Below are positions 31,840-40,155 of a stretch of 64,000 bases of DNA, one piece after another. Where the stretch lies: the NCBI GenBank assembly GCA_041740315.1, contig JBGSMF010000263.1:1-64000 (forward strand), in the 5' to 3' direction. A model generated the notes under the pieces. That model worked only from the letters and a program-made list of their open reading frames with translations, was not told the DNA's origin and did not search any database. The position numbers and the translations under genes are program-made. Position 1 is the stretch's first letter. Each line of letters opens with the position of its first letter. Origin of the DNA: JBGSMF01 sp041740315. Lineage in GTDB: Bacteria > Chloroflexota > Anaerolineae > Fen-1058.

Positions 31840-32640
31840 TTAGGCGTGGGTCATTGTCATTTTGGTATAAACCACGCCAAAGCCTTGTCGTTCTACATTG
31901 CGCTGTGAATCGCTGTCAGGGAAGGTATAAGTTACGGCCAGGTTGCAGCCTTGGGTCGCAGCAAAAGCCAGCCGCGCGTAAACCAGTGCCGTCTGCACGC
32001 CACGGTTGCGAAACGCCACCCGTGTGCTGGCCGAAAAGAGCACCGCCAGATCTTTATGGATTGCAACAACGCCTCCGCCGGCGGGTTGTTCAGTGATGCA
32101 GGCCAAAAAGGGATAGGCATTCTGCATAATGGGAAAGGCCAGGCTAATGCCCGGCTCGGCATCATCGCGGGCGTCAAAGCCCTGGCTGACTGTGCGCGCC
32201 CACAGCTCGATTTCTTGGGGTTCAATGGGGCGCACGACCATTCCCTCGGGGGGAAGGGGAAAAGATTCATCTCGGCTCAATTGGCGAACCAGCACATTGT
32301 TGGCCTCCATGATGCAATAACCCCGCGCCCCCAGCAGCTCGATCAGCGATCTATCTACCAGCGGGCAAAGGTCAATCTGCACTGGCGTGCTGCGGCTGCG
32401 GTAAAAATCTTCAACCCGCTCAATATCTGCCTGCGTAACTGGGCCGTGCAGCCCCAGCCCCACAATGCGGTTCACCGGCGCGCCTGGGCCGGAATAGACC
32501 GCCGGCATACCGCCAATGATTTCTATGGCGACATTAGCTTCTGGGTGCACATGCTCCCAGGCGCGCGCGTAATCTATGCAGCCTTGCGCGTCAGCGGCTT
32601 CTATGCGACGGGCCAGATCAAGATCGGCAAGAATGGTCAT
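31840..32640 (-). CDS. GNAT-family acetyltransferase
   Basis: A 266-residue protein whose C-terminal half has the GNAT acetyl-CoA fold. The acetyl-CoA loop is in STRVAFRNRGVQTALVYARL (the R-x-x-G-x-Q/A type motif A). The final strands contain CNLAVTYTFPDSDSQRNVER and QGFGVVYTKMTM. The N-terminal 120 residues resemble a degenerate second GNAT-like domain seen in some two-domain members. The substrate is unknown. AAGGAG lies seven bases before the ATG. The 96 bases between it and the upstream kinase gene hold no other gene. Confidence 0.75.
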   Translation of the reverse strand: MTILADLDLARRIEAADAQGCIDYARAWEHVHPEANVAIEIIGGMPAVYSGPGAPVNRIVGLGLHGPVTQADIERVEDFYRSRSTPVQIDLCPLVDRSLIELLGARGYCIMEANNVLVRQLSRDESFPLPPEGMVVRPIEPQEIELWARTVSQGFDARDDAEPGISLAFPIMQNAYPFLACITEQPAGGGVVAIHKDLAVLFSASTRVAFRNRGVQTALVYARLAFAATQGCNLAVTYTFPDSDSQRNVERQGFGVVYTKMTMTHA

Positions 32641-32736
32641 AGTAGCTCCTTCTTACAGAACCCACAACCCTCTACAAGGCTGTGTTGTCATTCGCAGTTT
32701 TTCTCTGCGCTCTCTGCCGTTACGGTGAAAAAACTT

Positions 32737-35196
32737 TTAGTGGGGGGTAGGGGGTTTGTATTGCACCGGCAACACTAGATGAAAATGGCTGCCGGGCATT
32801 TTTTCTTCATCGTGGCCGGTACTATGCACCCAGATACGGCCGCCATGCGCTTCTACAACACCCTTGGCAATGGCCAGCCCCAGGCCGGGGCCGCCGCCCT
32901 TGAACTTGGTTTTGCCAGAAGAGTGCAGGGCTACCTGGCCGGTCTGGTAAAACTTTTCAAAGATCAGGTCGTGGAATTGGGGGTCAATGCCAATGCCGGT
33001 ATCGCAGACAATAAACTCGATTGATGGGGTGTCTTCTCCCAGAGCAAGTGGGGCACACTCTCGCCCGCTGACGGTGATGACGCCGCCATCGGGCGTATAC
33101 TTGATGGCATTGATGATGAGCTGGTAAAAGACCTTGCGCACCAGGTCGGGGTCGGCCTCGATGAGGGGGAGGCTGCTCATGTCCTCGATGTTCAAAGTGA
33201 GATTGCGCTCTAGCAGGGCAGTCTTGAATTCGTCGTGCACGTCACGGATTTGCATGGGCACAGAAACCGGCTCGGTGTGCAGCTTGAGCGCGCGGGCATC
33301 AATCTTGGTCATGTCCAAGATGGTGTTGACAATTTCGTGCAGGCGGGCCGCGCCGGTGTTGATCGATTCGACCAACTGGCGGTGAAACTCGTTGGCCCTG
33401 ATGGCCGAATCGCCCAAGAGCATCTGGCTGGAACCGCGCAAGACGGTAAGCGGCGTGCGCAGCTCGTGGGCCACCACCGCAATAAAATCTGACTTGGCGC
33501 GGTCCAGCCGCTCTAGCTGGTCGAACGCCCGCCGCAGTTGATCGTACAGGCGGGCGTTATCTAGCGCCACCGCCGCCTGCCCGGCAAAAGTGATGCCCAG
33601 CGTGGCGTCTTCGCTCGTGTAGGGGTTGGGTGTTTCGCGTGTCAGCGATACCATGCCAATCACCTGGTTAGAGCGCACCAACGGCACGCCCATCCACGAT
33701 TGGGCTTTGGGCAAATTTTCTGAATGTTGCCAGACGGGCCATTCTGCCACATTGGGAATGAGGAGCGGCTTTTGGGTGCGATAGATTTGATCAAAGATGT
33801 CATTCTCTTTGATGAGGATGCGCAACTGGGGATTGCCCCCGCCCGGAAAGCCGCGCGACGCCACAAAATCCATTACCTCGCCGGTGGAGCTGGGCAGCAT
33901 CACCGAAGCGCGGTCGTAGGAGATAATTTCGGCCATCCGGTCTAAAATCAGGTTGAGCACCTCGGTCAGATCGAGCGTGCCCGAAAGCGCCCGGCCCACC
34001 TCGTACAAGGTATCGGACAGGCGACGGCGAATTTGCTCTCGTTGGTAGAGCAAGGCGTTTTGAATGGCAATGGTCACCTGGTCGGCCAGCGATTCAATGG
34101 CCGGCATATCTTGTTCACTAAAGGCCGCCAGTTGTTCGCACTGAATATCGAGCACGCCCAGCATCGCCTCACCCCGTTGCAAGGGCAGCGCCAGTTCCGA
34201 GCGTGTGCGCGGCACCGACCTGACGAACACATAGCGGCTGTCTAGAGTCACATCATCCACGCGCGCAGGCTGGCGGTGCTTGGCTACCCAGCCAATGATG
34301 CCCTGTTCGCCTATCTTGAGCCGAAAGCCCTGCTGGCTCAGGGCGCGGCCCGCCTCGCCGGTGCCGGCGCGAGCCACCACATATTCGCCGCTTTCGTCTA
34401 CCAGGAAAATGCCCACATAGTAATAGCCATAGCTGTCTTTAATCAGCTCGGCCACGTCGGTCAGCAGCGTGCTCAGATCGAGGATAGAAGCAACGCGGTG
34501 GCCAACGGCGCTGCTCAACTCTAGCGCGCGCCGGGAGCTTTCAGTTGAACTTAGGGCGGCCTCTAATTCGGCTTTGCGATATTCATCCTGAATGCGCAGC
34601 CCTTCCAGTCGTCGCACGGTCCTGATGCGCGCAACGTGTACCACCGCCGAAAGGGCAACGGCCGAGAGCATGGCAAAGCCAAAATGCTGCACCACGGACA
34701 TTGATGTAGGCGGCAGGGTGAGCATCACCAGCACCCAGGCAACCACCGACACGCCCAAGACTGCCACCAGCCAGCGAGTGGAAAGCAACAAAAAGCCCAC
34801 GCCCACGGCCAGCAGCATAACGTTGGTTGTTTGCAGCGGGTTGTATTCGAGGTAAAGATGGACCAAACTGTTTAGCAGCGCCAGCCCTGCTAACACACCA
34901 CCAATGGGGTGCGCCCAACGCGGTGAAATAGCCCACCGGCCTAGTGCATAGCGAAGGGAAAAGAACACAATGGCGGTGATGGCGGCCAGGGGCGCCATGA
35001 CATACACGGTGGGCGCTTTGAGGAACAAGATATGGGCAAGCACAAAAAAAGCATAGAGCGCCCCCAGGCCAAGCAAAACGGGGCGCATGCTATCTAGCAC
35101 AACCTTGTCGAGCGCCGCGCGCAGCTCAGCCTCGCTGAGTTGGGGGGTTGATGGTTTTAGGGCATTGTTTTCACGACTATCGTTGCTCAAGCCCAC
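32737..35196 (-). CDS. Membrane sensor histidine kinase with two GAF domains
   Basis: An 819-residue sensor kinase. Residues about 38-190 form several membrane helices. Two GAF-type sensor domains follow (about 230-375 and 400-545). The kinase core is complete: H-box DFIAVVAHELRTPLTVLRG, N-box VFYQLIINAIKYTPDGG, G1 box CDTGIGIDPQFHDLIFEKF and G2 box GGGPGLGLAIAKGVVEAHGG. No response regulator is adjacent, so it is an orphan kinase here. The start is GTG 35196 with AAGGA upstream. The last residues (KPPTPH) come from a CCCCTACCCCCC repeat word. Confidence 0.9.
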   Translation of the reverse strand: MGLSNDSRENNALKPSTPQLSEAELRAALDKVVLDSMRPVLLGLGALYAFFVLAHILFLKAPTVYVMAPLAAITAIVFFSLRYALGRWAISPRWAHPIGGVLAGLALLNSLVHLYLEYNPLQTTNVMLLAVGVGFLLLSTRWLVAVLGVSVVAWVLVMLTLPPTSMSVVQHFGFAMLSAVALSAVVHVARIRTVRRLEGLRIQDEYRKAELEAALSSTESSRRALELSSAVGHRVASILDLSTLLTDVAELIKDSYGYYYVGIFLVDESGEYVVARAGTGEAGRALSQQGFRLKIGEQGIIGWVAKHRQPARVDDVTLDSRYVFVRSVPRTRSELALPLQRGEAMLGVLDIQCEQLAAFSEQDMPAIESLADQVTIAIQNALLYQREQIRRRLSDTLYEVGRALSGTLDLTEVLNLILDRMAEIISYDRASVMLPSSTGEVMDFVASRGFPGGGNPQLRILIKENDIFDQIYRTQKPLLIPNVAEWPVWQHSENLPKAQSWMGVPLVRSNQVIGMVSLTRETPNPYTSEDATLGITFAGQAAVALDNARLYDQLRRAFDQLERLDRAKSDFIAVVAHELRTPLTVLRGSSQMLLGDSAIRANEFHRQLVESINTGAARLHEIVNTILDMTKIDARALKLHTEPVSVPMQIRDVHDEFKTALLERNLTLNIEDMSSLPLIEADPDLVRKVFYQLIINAIKYTPDGGVITVSGRECAPLALGEDTPSIEFIVCDTGIGIDPQFHDLIFEKFYQTGQVALHSSGKTKFKGGGPGLGLAIAKGVVEAHGGRIWVHSTGHDEEKMPGSHFHLVLPVQYKPPTPH

Positions 35197-35325
35197 TTGG
35201 TCCTTGTGCTCATTGTGTCTGCAGCCGAGCCGCAGGTTGATCGAATGGTATCAAGCCATTCACGCAAAATTCTTGGCTGGTAGCTTTACGATGTTTGGCG
35301 AGTTATTGCAAGCCCATATAATTTT

Positions 35326-35409
35326 ACGACTATTGTCAAATTATGGCAATTGCGGCAATTATGGCAATTTGGCAATTGAGGCAATTATGGGGATTCCGCG
35401 CGGAATCCC
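35326..35409. repeat. GGCAATT tandem repeat with 20-bp palindrome
   Basis: The 213-base gap between the kinase and cydDC has no gene. Its left part (towards 35325) shows nothing I can interpret. The right part has five or six copies of ATGGCAATT/GCGGCAATT/GAGGCAATT (35343-35388), then the perfect palindrome GGGATTCCGCGCGGAATCCC (35390-35409). The palindrome abuts the cydDC stop codon at 35410-35412. Confidence 0.75.
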
Positions 35410-38400
35410 TTATGGCAACTGGCTAAAAACCTGATTTTGCCAATCCCACATCCGGCGATACAGTCCATCTGTTTGCAACAAGCCGGCGTGTTGCCCGCGC
35501 TGCACCACCCGCCCGGCCTGCATCACCAGGATTTCATCGGCCAGCTCCAGCCCCACCAGGCGGTGCGTAATGAGCAAAGTGCTGCGGCCTTGCATCAATG
35601 TGTAGATAGCGCGCAGCATCTGCCGCTCGGTCACTGTATCCAAGTTGGCCGTTGGCTCATCCAAGATCAAAAAGGGGGCGTCTTTGAGGAGCGCACGCGC
35701 AATGGCCAATCGCTGCCGCTCACCGCCGCTAAGGCGCAGCCCGTGCTCGCCAATCCAGGTATCATATCCTTGCGGCAGCGATTGAATAAAGCCTTCGAGT
35801 TGCGCCAGGCGGGCGGCTTGTTCTAGCTCGGCCTGAGTGGCGGCGGGGCGGGCCAGCAGCAGATTGCCTCTTATTGTCGCATTGAACAGGTAGGTGCGCT
35901 GGCTCACCACGCCAAACAGTTGCCGCACGGCATCGGGATCATATTGGCGCAGGTCGCGCCCGTCCAGCAGTATTTGGCCTTCCGCATAATCCCAAAAACG
36001 CAGCAGCAGGTTGACCAGTGTTGTCTTGCCCGCGCCGCTGGGCCCCACAATGGCCAGGCGCTTGCCCGGCGGCAAAGTAAAGCTGATGCCATCCAGCGCG
36101 GGCGGCTGGGTGGGGCTGTAGCGGAAACCAAGTTTTTCTATAACCAAATCAGAGTTAACTATACAGAGATTAGGGGGATTTTCTTTGGCCTTTTCTGTGC
36201 TTCTGGGGTAAAAATCAGGCTGTACTTTTATGATGTCAAACAAGCGCCGGGCCGCTTGCAGGTTGCTTTCCAGGTATTGGGCGGCAGTGGGCAGCGGCAG
36301 CACCGCCTCAAAGCTCGACAAGGCTGCCAGCACTAACACGGCTAGATAAACGCCATTCAACTGTCCAGCGCCGACCATTGAAATGGCCAATGCCAGCACT
36401 GCAACGATCGCCATATTCATCAGCAAACTAACCAGCGCGTTTTGCAGCCCGCCCAGCCATGCCAGGCTGGCCTGCAAGCGCACCAACTTTTGGCTCAATG
36501 CTTGCACTTGACGCAGATGGGCATTTGCTTGCCCCAAGGCAAGCAGGTCGGCTAGGCCCTGAATGCCGTCTACCAGCGCGGCATTTAGCTCTGCGCGAAC
36601 GGTCACCACGCGCTGTCCGGCCGCGCGGCTGAGGATTCGCGCCAGCAGCGGGACGCCTGCGCCAGCCAGCAAGAAAAAGGCCAGCAGGGTTGCTGCCAGG
36701 CGCAAGCTAAGGCTGCCCAGCAAAATCCACATCAGCGCGCCGACGAGCACAGCCACCACTGGCGGGGCCAAGACGCGCACGTAGAAATGTTCCAGCGTTT
36801 CGATATCGGCCACCAGGCGCGTCAGCAAATCGCCGCTGCGATATTGCATCAGCCGGGCCGGGGCCAACGGCTCTAGCGCCTGGTAAAACCACACTCGCAA
36901 GCGCGCCAACAGGCGCAAGGTGACCTGGTGCGAAGCATAACGTTCCAGGTAGCGCAGGCCGCCGCGCGCAATGCCAAAAAAACGCACCCCCACAATGGCC
37001 ACCTGCAAGTCGGCTATCGAGGGATGCAGGGCGGCGCTGGCAATGATAAAAGCCGAGGTTGACATTAACCCAATGCTGCTGCCGATAGTGGCAAAGCCGA
37101 GCAAGGTTGCCAAAATCATCCAGGGCCAAAAAGGCTCGGCAAGGCGGAGAAGGGAAATGATTAATTGCGAATTGTTAATTGTTAATGGCGAATGGTTAAT
37201 TTTTGATGGTGAATGGTTAATTTTTAATTGTGGATTGTTAATGGTTAATGATGAATGGCTAATGAGTGCTGTAGGATCGTTGGTCGTCGGTCGTTGGTCG
37301 CTGGTTGCTGGTTGCTCGTCGGCATACGCCCCCACTAGCCGCCGGTAAACGCCGTCGCGCTCCATCAGCGCCCTGTGTGTTCCGATCTCTACCACCCGTC
37401 CTTCGTCCATCACCACAATCTGGTCGGCGCGATAGACGGTGGCGAGCCGATGGGCAATGATCAATACCGTGCGAGCTTGCAAAAGCTGCTCGATGGATTC
37501 TTGAATCAGCGCTTCGTGTTCAGGATCGAGGTTGGAGGTGGCTTCATCCAGTATGAGCAGGGGGGCGTCTTTTAGGAACGCCCGCGCCAGTGCGATGCGT
37601 TGGGCCTGCCCGCCGCTCAGCCGCGCGCCCCGCTCGCCGATGAGCGTTCCATAACCCTGCGGCAGTTCTTGGATGAACTCGTGGGCGTGGGCCAGCCGCG
37701 CCGCTCGCTCGATTTCTGCCTGGCTGGAACCGGGCCGCGCCTTTTGGATATTTTCGGCCACGCTGGCATTGAACAGATAGGGGTTTTGCGGCACCCAGGC
37801 CACCTGCGCGCGCCAATCGGTGGGGGATAGTTCGGCAAGCGAAACGCCATTGACGGTGATTTGTCCTCGCTGCGGCTGGATGAAACAAAGCAGCAATTGC
37901 GCCAGGGTGCTCTTGCCAGCGCCGGTTGGGCCTACCAGCGCCACCTTTTGGCCGGGAGCAAGCTGAAAAGAGACGCCGTTTGCGGCAGGGCGCTGGCCGT
38001 CGTCGTAGGTGTAGTGAACGTTGTCGAAGCGTATCAGGTATTGGAGATTGGGTATTGGGTGGTGCGTGTTGCGCGAATCTGGAATCTGAAATTTGAAATT
38101 TAAAATCTCAAAAATGCGAGCAGCAGCGGCCAGTGCCGAGGCGCGGGAATGAAAGCGCGCGCCGAGTGTGCGGAGCGGCAGGTAAAATTCTGGCGCAAGG
38201 ATGAGGACAAAAAAGGCCTGCTCGAAAGACAGGCGCGCATAGAGCAAGCGCAGACCTACCTGAACCGCCACCACTGCCGTGCTGAGGGTGGCCACCAGCT
38301 CTAGGACCAACGCCGAAAGAAAGGCCACGCGCAGCACGCCCAAGGTGGCTTGCCTGAATTGTTCAGTGACCTGGTGAATCACCGTCGCCTGGTCGCGGCT

Positions 38401-39039
38401 GCGGCCAAACAGCTTGAGCGTGGTCAGCCCTTGCAGCACATCTAAAAAGTGCGCGCTCATGCGGCTGAGCGAACTCCATTGCCGCCGGGTCAGGGCATCA
38501 GCCAGACTGCCGATCAAGATCATGAAAACAGGGATGAGCGGCGCTGTCAACAAAAAGACTAGACCAGAGATCAAGTCGAGCGGGAAAACAAAAATCAAGA
38601 TGGTGAGGGGAACCAGCGCGGCCAATGCCAGTTGAGGCAGGTACTGGCTGAAATACGCATCCAACGCCTCAATGCCCTCGGTGAGGGTGTTGGTCAGTTC
38701 GCCGCTGCGCTCGCCCCGCGTGTAGGCCGGCCCAAGTTCCAACAAGCGCGCAAAAAGACGCTGGCGCAAGCTTTGCTTGACCTGGCCCGCAGCGCGATTG
38801 GCGCTTGTCTCGCTCAGCCACCCCAACGCGGCCCGCGCCGCGCCAAGCGCCAGCAGGCTGATCAGGAGGGGCTGCACATCGGGCAGTGTTTTGCCATCCA
38901 AGAAAACCTGGCTCACCACGCGACTGAGGCAGCCGGCTTGCCAGACGGTACAAGCTCCTCCCAGCAGGCCCGCGCCGATGGTGACGGCCAGTTCCAGACG
39001 CACTGCTTGAGCCAGGCGCAGCAGTTGACGGACTGGCAT
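35410..39039 (-). CDS. cydDC: Fused CydD-CydC thiol-reductant ABC exporter
   Basis: CydD and CydC normally form a heterodimer that exports cysteine/glutathione and supports cytochrome bd assembly. Here both are in one chain of about 1209 residues. Each half has six membrane helices and an ATPase domain. The CydD half has Walker A LVGPTGAGKSTLAQLLL, signature LSGGQAQRIALARAF and Walker B LLILDEATSNLDPE. The CydC half has IVGPSGAGKTTLVNLLLRF, LSGGERQRLAIARALL and LILDEPTANLD. The linker (about residues 573-628) and a stretch at 311-335 are encoded by low-complexity DNA repeats. I place the start at ATG 39039, inside a hairpin loop, 30 bases after cydB. Confidence 0.92.
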   Translation of the reverse strand: MPVRQLLRLAQAVRLELAVTIGAGLLGGACTVWQAGCLSRVVSQVFLDGKTLPDVQPLLISLLALGAARAALGWLSETSANRAAGQVKQSLRQRLFARLLELGPAYTRGERSGELTNTLTEGIEALDAYFSQYLPQLALAALVPLTILIFVFPLDLISGLVFLLTAPLIPVFMILIGSLADALTRRQWSSLSRMSAHFLDVLQGLTTLKLFGRSRDQATVIHQVTEQFRQATLGVLRVAFLSALVLELVATLSTAVVAVQVGLRLLYARLSFEQAFFVLILAPEFYLPLRTLGARFHSRASALAAAARIFEILNFKFQIPDSRNTHHPIPNLQYLIRFDNVHYTYDDGQRPAANGVSFQLAPGQKVALVGPTGAGKSTLAQLLLCFIQPQRGQITVNGVSLAELSPTDWRAQVAWVPQNPYLFNASVAENIQKARPGSSQAEIERAARLAHAHEFIQELPQGYGTLIGERGARLSGGQAQRIALARAFLKDAPLLILDEATSNLDPEHEALIQESIEQLLQARTVLIIAHRLATVYRADQIVVMDEGRVVEIGTHRALMERDGVYRRLVGAYADEQPATSDQRPTTNDPTALISHSSLTINNPQLKINHSPSKINHSPLTINNSQLIISLLRLAEPFWPWMILATLLGFATIGSSIGLMSTSAFIIASAALHPSIADLQVAIVGVRFFGIARGGLRYLERYASHQVTLRLLARLRVWFYQALEPLAPARLMQYRSGDLLTRLVADIETLEHFYVRVLAPPVVAVLVGALMWILLGSLSLRLAATLLAFFLLAGAGVPLLARILSRAAGQRVVTVRAELNAALVDGIQGLADLLALGQANAHLRQVQALSQKLVRLQASLAWLGGLQNALVSLLMNMAIVAVLALAISMVGAGQLNGVYLAVLVLAALSSFEAVLPLPTAAQYLESNLQAARRLFDIIKVQPDFYPRSTEKAKENPPNLCIVNSDLVIEKLGFRYSPTQPPALDGISFTLPPGKRLAIVGPSGAGKTTLVNLLLRFWDYAEGQILLDGRDLRQYDPDAVRQLFGVVSQRTYLFNATIRGNLLLARPAATQAELEQAARLAQLEGFIQSLPQGYDTWIGEHGLRLSGGERQRLAIARALLKDAPFLILDEPTANLDTVTERQMLRAIYTLMQGRSTLLITHRLVGLELADEILVMQAGRVVQRGQHAGLLQTDGLYRRMWDWQNQVFSQLP
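37157..37321. repeat. TTAATTG/GGTTAAT and GGTCGTTGGTCG repeat words inside cydDC
   Basis: From 37157 to about 37268 the DNA is a chain of degenerate TTAATTGTTAAT, GAATGGTTAAT and GGATTGTTAATGG units, much richer in A+T than its surroundings. From 37274 to 37321 it changes to GTTGGTCGTCGGTCGTTGGT and GCTGGTTGCTGG. The reading frame stays open through both, giving a Ser/Asn/Ile-rich stretch such as SLTINNPQLKINHSPSKINH between the two halves of the exporter. Confidence 0.85.
38039..38109. repeat. TATTGGG and AATCTGGAATCTGAAATTTG repeat words inside cydDC
   Basis: Two repeat words follow one another: TATTGGAGATTGGGTATTGG (38039-38068) and CGAATCTGGAATCTGAAATT continuing to 38109. They are in frame and encode NFKFQIPDSRNTHHPIPNLQ between the membrane domain and the ATPase domain of the CydD half. 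ABC exporters need only a short linker there. Confidence 0.8.
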
Positions 39040-39052
39040 GGGGATGCCAGTC
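39031..39052. repeat. AT-GGGG-AT loop hairpin covering the cydDC start codon
   Basis: GACTGGCAT (39031-39039), GGGG, ATGCCAGTC (39044-39052) is a perfect nine-bp stem. The minus-strand ATG of cydDC is at 39039-39037, at the stem-loop junction. No ribosome site is seen upstream. The hairpin could therefore influence start-codon access. Confidence 0.7.
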
Positions 39053-39068
39053 TTGCCGAGCCGACGTT

Positions 39069-40082
39069 CTAATACTTGAGCGGCTGCTGCCGCCCTATTC
39101 GCTCTCGAAAGACCCAATAGGTCCACCCCTGGTAAAGCAGCACAATGGGCACAAAGACGAGCGCCACGATGCTCATCACCTGCAATGTGTACTGGCTGGA
39201 CGAGGCGTTATAAATTGTCAGGCTCCACTCTGGATTGAGGCTGGAAACCATCACACGGGGGTAAAGCCCCAGAAAGGCTGAAATGACGGTGAGGGCAATG
39301 GCCAGCCCGCTTACGATAAAGGCCCAGCCGTGCCGCTGCTTGCGCAGGAACCAGCCCACCAGCAGCACTGCCACGCCTGCGCCCAGCGGCACCAGGCCGG
39401 GAGCGATGCCCAGGCGGGTGAATACATCGGTGGCAAAATAACTGCTGATGACCAGCGCAAAGATCAACCCGACACTGGGCAACCACAATCTGTCGGCGGC
39501 TACGCGCGCCCGTTCCATAATCTCATCTTTGGTCTTGAGGTTGAGGAAAAGAGCCCCGTGCAGCGTAAAAACCGCCAGGCTGGTCAACCCGGCCAGGAGC
39601 GCATACGGATTGAGCAGGTTGATAAAGCCGCCCACGTAATTTTTGCCCGCGTCAATCGGCACGCCGCGCACAATGTTGGCCAGCGCCACGCCCCACAACA
39701 AGGCCGGCCCCAGGCTACCCACGAAAATCATCCAATCCCAAAAATTGCGCCAAAGGGGGTTTTCATCCTTGCTGCGAAATTCGAACGCCACGGCGCGCAC
39801 AATGAGCGCCAGCAGCATCAACAACAACGCCAGGTAAAAGCCGCTGAACAATGTGGCATACCAGTGCGGAAAGGCGGCAAAAATGGCGCCGCCGGCCGTC
39901 AGCAGCCAAACCTCGTTGCCATCCCACATCGGGCCAATGGTGTTGATGACCACACGGCGGTCGGTATCGTCTTTGGCCAAAAAAGGCAGCAAGATGCCCA
40001 CGCCATAATCAAAGCCTTCCAAGAAGAAAAAACCGATGAACAGCACAGAAACAAGAATGAACCAGAGAGTGTTGAGATCCAT
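39069..40082 (-). CDS. cydB: Cytochrome bd ubiquinol oxidase subunit II
   Basis: Subunit II of the high-affinity terminal oxidase, about 337 residues with eight or nine membrane helices. Family motifs are FFLEGFDYGVGILLPFLAKD near the start, NTIGPMWDGNEVWLLTAGGA, and FAAFPHWYATLFSGFYLALL, all highly conserved in CydB. The ATG at 40082 has GGAGGTGA five bases upstream; an in-frame codon at 40094 lies inside that ribosome site. It is encoded directly after cydA and before the fused cydDC, so the oxidase and its assembly exporter form one operon. Confidence 0.95.
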   Translation of the reverse strand: MDLNTLWFILVSVLFIGFFFLEGFDYGVGILLPFLAKDDTDRRVVINTIGPMWDGNEVWLLTAGGAIFAAFPHWYATLFSGFYLALLLMLLALIVRAVAFEFRSKDENPLWRNFWDWMIFVGSLGPALLWGVALANIVRGVPIDAGKNYVGGFINLLNPYALLAGLTSLAVFTLHGALFLNLKTKDEIMERARVAADRLWLPSVGLIFALVISSYFATDVFTRLGIAPGLVPLGAGVAVLLVGWFLRKQRHGWAFIVSGLAIALTVISAFLGLYPRVMVSSLNPEWSLTIYNASSSQYTLQVMSIVALVFVPIVLLYQGWTYWVFRERIGRQQPLKY

Positions 40083-40155
40083 TGTCACCTCCAAAAGCTA
40101 TTGCTGACGAATGACTACCGATCACTATCAATGGTACTGTGTCGGGGGGCGCTGG

